This document shows, piece after piece, positions 1-13,015 of a stretch of 64,000 nt of DNA. The DNA is from Nansenia antarctica (Eukaryota > Chordata > Actinopteri > Argentiniformes > Microstomatidae), in the NCBI GenBank assembly GCA_963989245.1, contig OZ022344.1:64423453-64487452 (forward strand). Direction: 5' to 3'. The translations under genes were made by a program, and so were the position numbers. The notes under the pieces were generated by a model. That model had not been told where the DNA came from. It saw only the letters and a program-made list of their open reading frames with translations, and did no database searches. Each line of letters starts with the position of its first letter. Position 1 is the first letter of the stretch.

Positions 1-1286
1 TATTCAAAGTAGCGCTTGGAGTTAACGTCTTATACCAATAACCTGGCGACATCTGTTAAATCGATGGCCGTTTGCAACAGAGTTGATGTCGACGTAAAGC
101 CATCCTACTTTGTTTGGCTTCGATGTCCTCCGTTCTCTTGTGACGATCCGTCCGAATTTGAATTGAGCTCTACTGCCACCTTGTGGTGGAGAAAATCTAA
201 ACTCCTGCCACTAGTCTTAAACTGATGATAGAGACGGATGCAAATTGCAAGTGCCGATAATATTGCCATGGATACAAGACTCCCTCAGACAAAAAAAGTC
301 CCCAGAAGCATTAGATTTCTGAATGAATTTCATTTAGCTTCGGTTTGTCGAGCTTTCAATGTCGCCAGCTGAGGTTGTTGTCTTCATAGCTTGCTACATC
401 AGCAGGTCACTCACCCTGGTTTTCGGGGAGAGCTAACGGGGTCAGCAGGTTTCTGCTCCTCCACCAGCATGAACACACCTGATTCGACGTATCAAAGTCT
501 TGATGATTACTTGATTATGAATCAGTGAATATATGAACCGAGTGTGTTCATGTTGGCCTGTAAACAAACTACTGCAGCTCTCTACAACCATGGTCTTTGA
601 CCATCTGTCGTAGTAAACAAATGCTTTATGTGTGTATTTTATTTTGTCGAGCTATCAGTAAGACTAGTATCTGTCCCTTCTGCTCCCCCCCTCTCCCCTC
701 CCCTCCCCTCCCCTCCCCTCCCACACGCCCGCATTGCCACCCTCTGAATTAGCTCCAAGGCAATGGTATGTACTAACAACTCAACGCTAAGCTTCTCTCA
801 GTTTCGCCACTAAAAGAGTCAGCGAGGGGGAAAGTGAGAAAACACTATGGGCTGTCACCGCACAAGTAACGATTTGTCACAAACTGTATCTACAGTTCTA
901 CATTCTACAAGTTGATTTGGAGTCCTCCAAGGAGCAGCCTTGTGTCCCGCGGGAATTCCCAGGGCATTTCTCATTTTCCCTCAGCCTGCATGTTGAGTCG
1001 TTGTCGATGATTGTGTTTATTTGCTGTTCTGTTGTGGGGTCAGTCTACTACTGTGAAGGATCTGTTGTTCTTAAAGCCATCCTACATTTATGAATGTCCA
1101 TACTACCCATTGGCTTTGTCCTTCCACTGTGTAGAATCGTGTTTTAATCATGTACTGTAGACGTTTGTTCAACACCTAGAACGTACCCCCCCTCCCCCCA
1201 CACACACACACACCTTTAGGTGACAGAGGTCAGTTGTGAGGATGACACTAAGCTCTAGGCAGTGTTCTCTTTTCCATCGTAGATTG

Positions 1287-1289
<3 letters not shown>
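1..1289. other. no recognisable gene; C-rich pentamer repeat at 682-722
   Basis: I see no coding exon, RNA gene or transposon that I can name here. A CCCCT-type pentamer run lies at about 682-722. The stretch is probably intron or upstream sequence of the proline-rich gene whose last exon begins at 1411. Confidence 0.5.

Positions 1290-1336
<47 letters not shown>
1290..1336. repeat. (CT)n microsatellite
   Basis: Uninterrupted CT dinucleotides. They lie about 75 bases before the splice acceptor at 1409-1410 and may act as an extended pyrimidine tract for the following exon. Confidence 0.9.
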
Positions 1337-1339
<3 letters not shown>

Positions 1340-1410
1340 GTATGTGTATAGTGAATGTGAGTGTTGGGTCTGACTGTCTCTCTCCCTGTCTCTGGCCTCC
1401 TCTCTACCAG

Positions 1411-1977
1411 AACACAGCGCTAGATAAGAAGAGCATCCATCTGACCCGTCGACGCCAGGGTCCCAAGGTGCCGCCGCTCCCCTCGCCTGGGAACAGACTC
1501 CTGCCCGTAAAACCGGCCTCGCCCACCAAACCAGCAACGCCAGCGTCACCCCCCAAGCCTGCTTCACCCACCACGCTGGCGTCTCCCACCAAGCCTGACC
1601 CTCCGGAGGAGGTCATGTCCCCAGGGTCATCGATGCCCGCGCCGTCACCCCTTCACGGCCCCTCTCCTCCTGCCCCTGTGCCCTCGCTCAACCTCTGGCC
1701 CTCTCCCTCCGACCCTCCCTCACCCGTTACCTCCCCCTCTGCCCCTCCTATGTCAGCCATCCTCCCCTCTCCCTCTGACCGATCCACGCGTGACACCTCT
1801 CCCTCTGCCCCGCCCGTGCTCTTCACCTGCCCCTCCCCTTCTGACCCCACACCTGTTACCTGCCCCTCCCCCTCCACATCTCCCTCCTCCCCTCCCAGAC
1901 CCTTCACCCTCGGCCTGACCCCGCCTCCACCGCCGCCCGACCTGCAGTCTGGGGCTGCAGCTGCCAGGGAGCTCTGA
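1411..1977 (+). CDS. last coding exon of an unidentified proline-rich protein
   Basis: A pyrimidine-rich tract and the acceptor CTACCAG (1404-1410) precede an open frame that runs to a TGA at 1975-1977. The exon encodes about 188 residues. It opens with a short basic, non-repetitive stretch (DKKSIHLTRRRQGPK) and then becomes low-complexity, with repeated Lys-Pro-Ala-Ser-Pro units followed by Ser-Pro-Ser-Asp/Ala-Pro-Pro units and a final run of prolines. Such tails usually bind SH3 or WW domains in signalling or cytoskeletal proteins, but I do not recognise the family. Codon choice is GC-rich and the antisense frames are shadows. The first exons are not in the window. The exon call rests on the acceptor and the non-repetitive start; a chance open frame in C-rich DNA is the alternative. 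Confidence 0.55.
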   Translation, partial: NTALDKKSIHLTRRRQGPKVPPLPSPGNRLLPVKPASPTKPATPASPPKPASPTTLASPTKPDPPEEVMSPGSSMPAPSPLHGPSPPAPVPSLNLWPSPSDPPSPVTSPSAPPMSAILPSPSDRSTRDTSPSAPPVLFTCPSPSDPTPVTCPSPSTSPSSPPRPFTLGLTPPPPPPDLQSGAAAAREL

Positions 1978-2278
1978 GACGGAGAAGACACGCACGCGCA
2001 CACACACACACACACGCACCATGGTCTACTCGTGGTACCTCGTATTGCCCCCCACCCCCCTGGGCCTGTGTGTCGCATGTAGGGCACTAGAGAGGATCCA
2101 CCTCCTCCTCCACCTCCTCAACCTCCTTTTCCTCCTCCACCTCCTCCTCTTCCTCCTCCTCCTCACCTGAGCCACTGCTGCTGAATCAGGCTACAGCGCT
2201 GCAGCTGTGTAGAGCTCCCATCATGTCCACACTCCTAGAGGGAGGCTGAACAAGTGTTTTTGTATGTTAGGTTGATTG

Positions 2279-2353
<75 letters not shown>

Positions 2354-2439
2354 TTATACATGAGAGAGCTGGCGAACTGAGGAACAGACTGGCTGTGTTA
2401 TGAAGGGGACTGATGTTGTTTATTATTTGGAATGACGAA

Positions 2440-2470
<31 letters not shown>

Positions 2471-2550
2471 TGCATATTGTTCTTTATTTATTGCCTCCAG
2501 GTCTGTCTGTGTACACACACACACACAAGTGTACATACACATGTGCGTGT

Positions 2551-2588
<38 letters not shown>

Positions 2589-2607
2589 ACACACACACCA
2601 TCTCTTT

Positions 2608-2647
<40 letters not shown>

Positions 2648-2755
2648 GTTGATTATAGTATAGGTGTATTATTTGGAGTGCTTGCCGTTGGTTGTAACCT
2701 ACTCTACTGTAGATGTGTATATACTAGTACGACACCAGAGGTGTCCTATTGAAAC
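1978..2755 (+). repeat. 3'-UTR-like stretch with (TA)n(GT)n, (GAT)n and (CA)n microsatellites
   Basis: After the stop of the proline-rich exon come a CTC-rich tract (2095-2165), a TA run passing into GT (2279-2351), a GAT run (2439-2470) and broken CA tracts (2512-2645). The apparent reading frames here are translations of simple repeats only. A further CA tract lies at 3244-3276. Confidence 0.8.
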
Positions 2756-2759
2756 TTGA

Positions 2760-3245
2760 AGGTTTGTTTTTGTTTGTTTGTTTTCCTCTCGCCTGTCAGC
2801 TTGCTTGTGTTTGACCCTCCATGGCCTCCGTAGTCTTAAGTGCTGTACACCAAAAGAGAGACACAACAACAGGAAGATGAATGTGTGATGAGGAGGGCGT
2901 GCCTGTATACTCGCTGAGAGCTCAGTAGTAGGAGATTTTCATCTTTTATCTGAAACCAGCTTGGCGAAACAAACACTAGGAAACCTATTAATAACGACTC
3001 TTTATTCATACTAATTTATTTGTACAGATATGGCCCACAACCGTAATGTGAAGGTGTTCTATTTGTCTTACTTTGGTTGACTGTAATGTACTTGTTCTAA
3101 AGTCCATACCTCCATCATATGTTTTACTGTTTATTTACAGGTGTTAGGGTTTAACGCTTCTGATAGTGAACACGGATCCAATGCACACTTGAACTCCTAA
3201 GGGCCTATAACTGCATGCTGTTTGTCCTCTCTACCAAACAGAACA

Positions 3246-3280
<35 letters not shown>

Positions 3281-3605
3281 AGCTGGTACTGTTGTATTGT
3301 AGCTCCTCCTATGTAAAGGTAGTAAAACTAGACTGTAACAAAGGCTTCTTCAATGCAGTTTAAGACTGGCAAATTTGGATGAAAAGTATCTGAGGAGAAG
3401 GAACAGGGAAGACCAATATGTTAAGTTTGGGCAGAAGTTTTAGTTTGGCCAGCTGTTCAGCCATTTGGCTGCTTTTACTGTTCTTTCATTTTCTATTAGG
3501 AATACATGAGAACAAACACAATAAAAGTCTTCAAATCAAGGTGTAGCAGTTCATTTCCATCTTTTGGGATCTGTTAAAAAGTGTTTTCGAAATGTTCATG
3601 TATGT
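2760..3605. other. no recognisable gene
   Basis: Apart from the CA tract at 3244-3276, I see nothing I can name. Confidence 0.4.
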
Positions 3606-3753
3606 CAGTGGTTCTCAAACCTCTCCTCTGGGACCCCCAGCCGCTCCACATAATTTGATCTGTTCCAGCACCAGCACACCTGATTCAACTGGTGGAACAG
3701 ATCAAATATGTGGAGCGGCTGGGGGTCCCCGAGGAGAGGTTTGAGAACCCCTG
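3606..3753. mobile_element. hAT-type foldback MITE with 8-bp target duplication
   Basis: The two ends are long inverted repeats of about 60 bases, starting CAGTGGTTCTCAAACC on the left and, as the complement, CAGGGGTTCTCAAACC on the right. Together they make a near-perfect hairpin of 148 bases. The flanks are ATGTATGT (3598-3605) and ATGGATGT (3754-3761), an 8-base duplication with one mismatch, as expected for hAT transposition. The CAGNGGTTCTCAAA end is that of hAT-Charlie/Tip100 elements in vertebrates. There is no transposase, so the element is non-autonomous. Confidence 0.85.
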
Positions 3754-3761
3754 ATGGATGT

Positions 3762-4316
3762 TGATGAATTTAACCAGCTGACCAGCAGCACACTGACATT
3801 CCACTCCATAATGGAGAAGCAGTGGGGTCATCAGCGCCTTCATGTGGACAACGTTATGACCTGCAACCTGCCGTCTGGGTGCACTGATAATGTGGCTACA
3901 GGGATGAAATTAGACATTGCCCACAATCTGGAAAGAATAATGGGTTTTGTTACGTAAGCAGGAACACAATGACCTCATTTCAACACAGGAAGAATGGGTG
4001 AATTTCATGAATAGGATTCATTCCGGATTGTTCTTAAACGTTGGAGAATGACAAACTGACATGACGTCTATCAGTTTCATGTGTACCCAACACACTTGAA
4101 TTTAATTTCCCTGATTGGGGAATGGCATTGTGGGTAGGTGGACATATGTTTTTGAATTCAAGACCTATTCAGGTGAATCCAGTCTACTGCAACACTCACT
4201 AGGAGGGTCAGAGCCAGGTAGCAGTCAAGAGTTTTGATGTTACTCCCAGGAAAAACCCCTTTACATTTTTTCCACTTCATGATCTGATTGGTGCTCCAAG
4301 CTACATGATGGGTACG
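3762..4316. other. no recognisable gene
   Basis: A 67-codon frame at 3754-3957 resembles no family I know, and the stretch otherwise shows nothing supportable. Confidence 0.4.
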
Positions 4317-5357
4317 GAAGTAGTGGAGGTGGGTGTGGCTACATCTGGATCACCTAAGAGAATAAAGCTATACTGCCTTCTGCAACCTGACACCTCCTCA
4401 GAATTATTCAGACACAATATAATTTCATTGGATGAGAAGTATTTTGCCCCACCCCTCCCATGGTCACACCTTAACAGGTAACTCACCTGATCTGTCTCCT
4501 GTGACAACCAGAACAGAGGTTCAGTCTCAGGCTAACCTCCCAGTCATCAGACTGTCTTTGGTCCTGACTGACAGACGTAGTGGAGAAGTACAGTCGACCA
4601 ATCTTAAACTACCAGAATGATCAGTTAGGCAGCAACGCTCTGTTTTCTCTTTACTCTGGAGACGATGGCTGGTCTTGGAGACTAAGGAGTCAAGTATCTA
4701 AGGGGTGACTGGGAATCCTGGAGAAGAGACACTCTCCTGTGTCACAGCTAAGGGATGAGCTGAAGAGAAATGTGAGTAAACTCTCTTGTTGATACTTCAT
4801 ACATACTTAACAAGATTGAACTCTGTATCTGATTCCTCATGACTATTGTATGTACAATATGTAACAATGTATATTCAATTAGACACATTATTTTTTTATT
4901 TAATTTGATGAACCCATGACCCATGACCTCATTGGTTGTGTGTTTCTGATTTACGTTCTATTGTGTTAAGTACCGGTATGTTCCTTTTTTGTAAAGAAAT
5001 GTGTGAGTTCTTGGTCCTAAAGTGAAAATGTTAATTACATTTTTTTTAAATGAAAAAAGATTGAACTCTGATGGAAATTTTCACTGGGAGTGTTGTGTTG
5101 ATACTGAGCTTTAAATGTCATATGACTGTTTATGGTTCCTGTTGATAATTACCCAGGAAGAGTGTGCTCTGCTGGAAATGTGTACTTGTGTTGTGTTGTG
5201 CTGTGTAGTGTGAGCTATACTGAGCAGTAAAAGTTGTCTAACTGTATAAAATGGTTCTTGTTGATAATTAACCAGGAAGGGGACTATGATGTATCCTATG
5301 ACAGTGATGGTCCAGTACATTTGAATTGACCTTCCTCGTAGTTACCGTTGAGATGAG

Positions 5358-5935
5358 ATCTCAACTTTCAAGTTTATTGTTTATTACGTCACATTACACA
5401 AGTGTGAGAGTCAAATTCTTAGGCTTCGGATCCTGACGTTGCATTGCAGTACAATACATAAGGCAATAGGCATAATTCAAGATTTAAAAAAAAAAAAGTG
5501 ACAGTAATACAGGACATAAGTGACAAAAAAGAATAGGCATAATACAAGATCAAGGTGACAATAGTACAGGTAAGACAGGATACAGTAGTGATAATAGATA
5601 ATTCAGTAGTAAAGTGGCTGTGAGCTTAAGGTTTCCGTAGTCCGTATACATGGGGTCTGCTTGGGGATGATAAACAATCTGAGTTTTGGCCCTGAGGCTC
5701 TGGAAGAGGCCTCGCCGTTTGGACGGCATCGGTTCAAACAGGCTGTGGTTGATCTTTGATGGTCCTCCAGGCTTTGCTGACACACCGTTTGCCGTATGTA
5801 TCCTGGATGGAGGGAAGCTCACATCCAGTGATACGCTTGGCTGTCCGCACCACCCTCTGTAGCGCTCTGCGGTTGAGGGCAGTGCAGTTGCCATGCCAGG
5901 CAGTGATGCACCGATCTGTGGTTGATCTGTGGTTG
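5358..5935 (-). mobile_element. L2-type LINE 3' fragment (copy in unit 1)
   Basis: The minus-strand translation, read over two frames, shows the end of a non-LTR reverse transcriptase (ALQRVVRTAKRITG, then LPSIQDTYGKRC, then SKRRGLFQSLRAKT). The 3' UTR and tail run toward lower coordinates. The element is 5'-truncated and frameshifted, so it is dead. Confidence 0.75.
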
Positions 5936-5981
5936 AAGTACTGATCTCTGTTAACTGTAGGCGTGACCTGCTGCCTCTAAA

Positions 5982-6038
5982 ATGAGTCTCTCTGGGGAGA
6001 GAGAGGAGGGGACCACCGCCTCTAAAATGAGGAAGTAG
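5982..6038 (+). pseudogene. orphan NLR exon 1 left by the tandem duplication
   Basis: An ATG at 5982 opens the same leader as the intact gene (MSLSGEREEG...). After a single 15-residue unit it meets the duplication junction and stops at TAG 6036-6038. With the copied upstream region it may still be a transcription start, but it cannot make the receptor by itself. It could serve as an untranslated alternative first exon of the downstream gene. Confidence 0.7.
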
Positions 6039-7061
6039 TGGAGGTGGTTGTGGCTACATCTTGATCACATAAGAGAATAAAGCTATACTGCCTTCTGCAA
6101 CCTGACACCTCCTCAGAATTATTCAGACACAATATAAGTAAGTATAAGAAGTATTTTGCCCCACCCCTCCCATGGTCACATGTTAACAGGTAACTCCCCT
6201 GATCTGTCTCCCGTGACAACCAGAACAGAGTTTCAGTCTCAGGCTAACCTCCCAGTCAGACAGCAGTCATCACACTGTCTTTGGTCCTGACTGACTGACA
6301 GACGGAGTGGAGAAGTACAGTCGACCAATCTTAAACTACCAGAATGATCAGTTAGGCAGCAAAGCTCTGTTTTCTCTTTACTCTGGAGACGATGGCTGGT
6401 CTTGGAGACTAAAGTATCTAAGGGGTGACTGGGAATCAGGGAGGAGAGACACTCTCCTGTGTCACAGCTAAGGGATGAGCTGAAGAGAAATGTGAGTGAA
6501 CTCTCTTGTTGATACTTCATACATACTTAACAAGATTGAACTCTGTATCTGATTCCTCATGACTATTGTATGTACAATAATGTATATTAAATTAGACACA
6601 TTCTTTTTTTATTTAATTTGATGAACCCATGACCCATGACCTCATTGGTTGTGTGTTTCTGATTTGCGTTCTATTGTGTTAAGTATGTTCCCTTTTTGTA
6701 AAGAAATTTGTGAGTTCTTGGTCCTAAAGTGAAAATGTTAATTAAACAAATTTAAAATGAAAAAAGATTGAACTCTGATGGAAATGTTCACTGGGAGTGT
6801 TGTGTTGATACTGAGCTTTAAATGTCATATGACTGTTTATGGTTCCTGTTGATAATTACCCAGGAAGAGTCTGCTCTGCTGTAAATGTGTACTTGTGTTG
6901 TGCTGTGTAGTGTGAGCTATGATACTGAGCAGTAAAAGTTGTCTAACTGTATATGGTTCTTGTTGATAATTAACCAGGAAGGGGACTGTGATGTATCATA
7001 TGACAGTGATGGTCCAGTACATTTGAATTGACCTTCCTCCTAGTTACCGTTGAGATGAGAT

Positions 7062-7636
7062 CTCAAGTTTCAAGTTTATTGTTTATTACGTCACATTACA
7101 CAAGTGTGAGAGTCAAATTCTTAGGCTTCGGATCCTGACGTTGCATTGCAGTACAATACATAAGGCAATAGGCATAATTCAAGATTTAAAAAAAAAAAGT
7201 GACAGTAATACAGGACATAAGTGACAAAAAAGAATAGGCATAATACAAGATCAAGGTGACAATAGTACAGGTAAGACAGGATACAGTAGTGATAATAGAT
7301 AATTCAGTAGTAAAGTGGCTGTGAGCTTAAGGTTTCCGTAGTCCGTATACATGGGGTCTGCTTGGGGATGATAAACAATCTGAGTTTTAGCCCTGAGGCT
7401 CTGGAAGAGGCCTCGCCGTTTGGACGGCATCAGTTCAAACAGGCTGTGGTTGATCTTTGATGGTCCTCCAGGCTTTGCTGACACACCGTTTGCCGTATGT
7501 ATCCTGGATGGAGGGAAGCTCACATCCAGTGATGCGCTTGGCTGTCCGCACCACCCTCTGTAGCGCTCTGCGGTTGAGGGCAGTGCAGTTGCCATGCCAG
7601 GCAGTGATGCACCGATCTGTGGTTGATCTGTGGTTG
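7062..7636 (-). mobile_element. L2-type LINE 3' fragment (copy in unit 2)
   Basis: Same truncated reverse transcriptase end and 3' UTR as the copy at 5358-5935, duplicated together with its surroundings. It inserted before the segmental duplication. Confidence 0.75.
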
Positions 7637-7682
7637 AAGTACTGGTCTCTGTTAACTGTAGGCGTGACCTGCTGCCTCTAAA

Positions 7683-7817
7683 ATGAGTCTCTCTGGGGAG
7701 AGAGAGGAGGGGACCACCGCCTCTAAAACGAGTCTCTCTGGGGAGAGAGAGGAGGGGACCACCGCCTCTAAAACGAGTCTCTCTGGGGAGAGAGAGGAGG
7801 GGACCACCGCCTCTAAA
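7683..7817 (+). repeat. coding 45-bp triplicate in NLR exon 1
   Basis: Three copies of a 45-base unit, each encoding 15 residues (SLSGEREEGTTASK plus Met or Thr), in frame from the start codon. The unit-1 copy upstream has only one. Only the first unit keeps ATG; units two and three have ACG at the matching place. The repeats therefore expanded inside the reading frame after or during duplication. Confidence 0.9.
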
Positions 7818-10800
7818 ATGAACCCTTGTGTGGAAAATAGATTTAAGAGGTGAGAATAAAGATTGTTTGTTTTTTTATGCATATTTTGAGACCTTTTGAA
7901 TTCATCCCTAAAAGATCCCATTTTACAATTCCATTGTCATGTGATCATGTGTTTGAATCAAGACAGGAAAGCCCAATCCCGCAGGAGAAACTAGCCTCAC
8001 CTGTACCCAGCTGCGTGTCCATGAAGAGTGACCACTCTATGCGATATCCAATAGAATTTGGAGAAAGACCACCTCATTCTGGTCAAAGGTTAGTTTGATA
8101 TTTATTCCTTGTAGCCAATGTCCTGATGAGACACAGATACAGACTCATGAACATGTGATGTCCACTATCTACTGTTAAGCTTGTGAGAATGTTTGTGTCT
8201 TTGTTTTTGACAGGGTCCAGCAAGAGAGACCAGCCTCACCTGTACCCAGCTGTGTGTCCATGAAGAGTGACAGGTCAATGAGACCACCTCTAGTCTTTAA
8301 CAGTGAACAAGGGTATGAACTTTGGAGTATTTGTATATTGGAGGAACTGTGATTCATTCACACTTCTCTGGATTAAGACATCTGCTTATTGCTTGTACTT
8401 TCCCAGAATCCCCAGTGAACAGGTGGAGAGACCAGAGTCAGAGATTCCCAGTGGTCAGTCTGTCCAGAGTCAATGTGACCTGGCCTCCACATTCAGGGTG
8501 AGCTTGAGCTAATTTGCTAGTATGAAATGGACAACACCTTTGATTGACACCTACATTCTTACTGCATTAAAGGTGCGATATGTAATTCAAACAACAACAA
8601 AGCGGACTCCATGTCACTTTGTTGGGAAACAGCTGAGGGATGGGGAAATGTTACCACCATCAATTTCATAGACAAATCTATAGAATCATTCACACTTTTT
8701 GATCATGTTTTGAAGCTATACAGTGTTGTTTTACAATTGCATAGTTTACAATGGTGAAAAACAAGCTTATAGTTGGAATCTATTAGGTTAAGACCGCTGA
8801 AGCATGTATAGGATATATTCTTTAATTATTATTTTCTATATTATTATAAAATATAGTAAAAGTCAAAAACAAAAATGTGACTAACCATTTTCAGGGGAAA
8901 GCGTACAAAAAGGTCTCAGTTTTTTGTAATATTTTGTTGTAATATTCATCCAAGATAGGAGCCATGTTTAACTTTAATAACTTAGTTACCATGGCCTAAA
9001 AAACACAATTTCAATTGACTTCAGTCAGTATAATTTGAATCTCATGAAAACATACTTTCAAACTAAATGTGTGAATGTATTCCTTCTAGTGTGTGCCTTA
9101 ACACAATAAACAGTCTTAATAACGTCTATTTATTTGTTTGTTTCAGTTGCTTGAAGACAATGTCATCACTTTAGTAAGAAATGAGCTGAAGAGATTCAAG
9201 AGGCTTATTTCTCAAGATTATCCAGAGTGCTTTGAGGGTCAGGGAGAGGAAGAGGAAGAGGTGAATGATGAAGAAGAGAAGCAGGAGAGCAGTGCCAGAG
9301 AGGGGGCTCTGAAGATCACACTGAACGTCTTAAAGAACATGAACCAGAAAAAGCTCGCTGACGCATTGGAAAAAAGTAAGAGATGACAAAAGTGTTAGTG
9401 TTGGGCAAAAATATGATTGGACATGTAAACATCACTAACTGTAATTACTATGAGTATCCCTATTTGGTCACTCTTTATATTAAGTTGCCACTATATTGTA
9501 ATTGCCTCTATATATAATTGCATAGTAACAGGGTTGGATAATTTCCTATAACACAAGTGGAATAAAGACTGTTCTTTCCTATGTGTAGTAATATATCATT
9601 CAACTACACTACATACTATTTAATTCATTATTATGTAACAACGTAGTAATATAACATGAAATTACAGTAACTATAGGTATTGGATCGACTTAATGTAAAG
9701 TAAGCCCCTAATATGTAGCTAATTGTTTCGTCATTCAGATGAGCGTGTTGTGGTGTCCCGACATGAACTCAAGTCCACCCTGAAGAAAAAGTTCCAGCGT
9801 GTGTTTGAGGGAATAGCTAAGCAAGGCAACCCAATACTTCTCGATAAGGTCTACACAGAGGTCCACATCACAGAGGGTGGAAGTGGAGAGGTCAATAATG
9901 AACATGAGATCAGACAGATTGAGACAGCATCCAGGAGACCAGCAACACAGGAGACACCAATCAAATGCAACGACATCTTGAAGCCTTTACCTGGACAAGA
10001 CAAATCAATCAGAACTAGGCTGACAAGGGGAGTCGCTGGCATTGGAAAAACAGTCGCTACTCAGAAGTTCATTACGGACTGGGCTGAAGGAAAAGCCAAT
10101 CAGGATGTCCAGTTCATATTTCCACTCCCTTTCAGGGAGCTGAATTTAATGAAAGAGGAGAAACACAGTTTGAAAGGACTTCTTGATCATTTATTCATTG
10201 AAATAAAAGAATCAGGAATCTCCAACTTTGACAAGTACAAAGTTCTGTTCATCCTTGATGGTCTGGATGAGTGTCGACTTCCTCTAGACTTCCAGAACAA
10301 CGAGACATGTTGTGATGTCACAGAGCCAGTCTCAGTGGACGTGCTGCTGACAAACCTCATCAAGGGGAATCTGCTTCCCTCTGCTCTCCTCTGGATAACC
10401 TCCCGACCAGCAGCAGCCAATCAGATCCCTCCCGAGTGTGTTGACCAGGTGACAGAGGTACGAGGGTTCAACAACCCACAGAAGGAGGAGTACTTCAAGA
10501 AGAGAATCAGTGATGAGGACCTGGCCAGAAGAATCAACACACACATGAAGTCATCAAGGAGCCTCTACATCATGTGCCACATGCCAGTGTTCTGTTGGCT
10601 CTCAGCCGGTGTTCTCGAGAGACTGTTGGGTGAAGCAGAGAAAGGAGAGATGCCCAACACTCTGACACAGATGTACACACACTTCCTGGTTTTTCAGACC
10701 AAACAGAGGAATGTGAAGTACCCTGGAGACCATGACAGAGATCCACATTGGGATGAAGAGCTAATTCTAAAACTGGGAAGACTGGCCTTCAAACAGCTGG

Positions 10801-12096
10801 AAAAGGGCAATCTGATCTTCTATGAGGAAGACCTGAGAGAGTGTGGCATTGATATCAGAGAAGCCTCAGTGTACTCGGGAGTGTGCACTCAGATCTTCAG
10901 AGAGGAGAGTGGGCTGCACAAAGTGTTCAGCTTTGTGCATCTGAGCATCCAGGAATTTCTAGCTGCTTTATTTGTGTTCCTCACATTCAACAACAGCAAT
11001 AAGAATCCACTGGTCAAACAGAAATCCTCATCCAGGGAACGTTCGCAACGCAAACGCAAACCTCTAGTTGGCTTACACAAGATTGCAGTAGACATGGCCT
11101 TACAGAGTGTGAATGGTCACCTGGACCTCTTCCTGCGTTTCCTCCTGGGCCTCTCACTGGAGTCCAATCAGAATCTCTTACGAGGCCTTCTGAAACAGAC
11201 AGGAAGCAGCTCACAGACCAATGAGAAAACAGTCAAGTACATCAAGAAGAAGATCAGGGAGACTCCCTGTCCAGAGAGGTGCATCAATCTGTTCCACTGT
11301 CTGAATGAGCTGAATGATCATTCTCTAGTGGAGGAGATCCAAAGCTACCTGAGCTCAGGAAGTCTCACAGAAGTCCAACTCTCACCTGCACACTGGTCAG
11401 CTCTGGTCTTTGTGTTGCTGACTTCAGAAGGGGAGCTGGATGTGTTTGACCTGAAGAAATACTCCAGATCAGAGGAGGGTCTTCTGAGACTGTTGCCAGT
11501 CGTCAAAGCCTCTAAGACAGCACTGTAAGTACCGGTAGATACACAATACTACTACTAATATGGATACTTGGGCGATAAATGGAGTATGTGATCACTTATT
11601 ATGATTTAAGGATTAAATGGAAAGAAATATCATTATTGAGCACTGTTAATAATGTTAATTAATGTATTGCATACTGTAGACCGTTGAGACTCTCAGCTTT
11701 CTAACCATGCTAAATGTGTATCTCAACTTCCAATAAAGAGCGAGAAAAGGTTTGCTGAAAATGGCTTTGGGGAAATCCACTACTTATTTTTAAATATGCT
11801 AATTAGGTGCGGAGATGTGCAACTGAAAATTATTCTCTGAGTCAAAATGACCTAATGCTTGTATGTATTCCTCCTTCAGGCTTAGTGGATGTGACCTCTC
11901 AGAGAGATGCTGTGAAGCGTTGGCCTCAGCTCTCAGCTCAGACTCCTCCCACCTGAGAGAGCTGGACCTCAGTAATAATGATCTACGTGATGGAGGGGTG
12001 AAGCTGCTCTCTGCTGGACTGGGGAGTCCACACTGTAAACTAGAGACACTGAGGTGAGGTCTTGGACTATTCTTGTTGCCAGACATTCAGTCATTC

Positions 12097-12178
<82 letters not shown>

Positions 12179-12932
12179 GCCTTAGATCAGATCATGGCAA
12201 TTCTGTTGTGACAATGCTGCACTAACAAATGGCTAGTAAATACAACACACTAAAACATACAAACCTATCCATGGTTGCTTGCCCCCCTGTTGAGAGCAAC
12301 TATAACTCACTCATGAATTCTTGCTAGGCTGCTTGTCATTATTGATGTATTTATTTGTATTCCTCATTCAGGCTGAATGGATGTGACCTCTCAGAGAGAT
12401 GCTGTGAAGCGTTGGCCTCTGCTCTCAGCTCAGACTCCTCCCACCTGAGAGAGCTGGACCTCTGTAATAATGATCTATGTGAAGGGGGGGTGAAGCTGCT
12501 CTTTGCTGGACTGGGGAGTCCACACTGTAAACTAGAGACACTGAGGTGAGGTCTTAGACTATTCTTGTTGCCAGACACATCATTTCTAAGTGTCTGTTAC
12601 TTCATCAATGATACTTGCCCTGCAAAGCTCAATGATGGAGACAGAACATTTACGGTACATGATCTTCCAATCAATTCCTATACTCTTTTGCTACACTAGG
12701 TCGACCACTTTGTTTTGACCTTTTTCTTCTGTCAGCTCCCAGACTGGCATCCCGTGCATGCACAACCTTTAGGAAGCCTTTATTTATTTTGACCTTGAAA
12801 CGGCATCCCATGCATGCACCCGTAACCTAGGACTACTTCCTCTCCAAAAATATAAATAAATAAGTCCAGAATATGAGTAGTATTTTTATTTTTTAAAGCG
12901 ATGAAGGATAACGTCTTACCTATCTCAGATAT

Positions 12933-13015
<83 letters not shown>

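Larger units (their letters stand above)
4317..7690. repeat. 1.7-kb tandem duplication upstream of the NLR gene
   Basis: Unit 1 (about 4317-6030) and unit 2 (about 6031-7690) align along their whole length with small indels and scattered substitutions. Each holds the same upstream sequence, an antisense L2-type LINE fragment, and at its 3' end the ATG and first codons of an NLR exon 1. Unit 1 runs straight into unit 2 within exon 1, so only the second copy leads into a complete gene. The duplication is older than a few mutations per hundred bases. Confidence 0.85.

Noticed and set aside
2413..2752. Open frames of 79-106 codons
   Set aside because: They are translations of GAT and CA microsatellites.
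3754..3957. 67-codon frame after the hAT MITE
   Set aside because: Short, begins in the target duplication and resembles nothing known.
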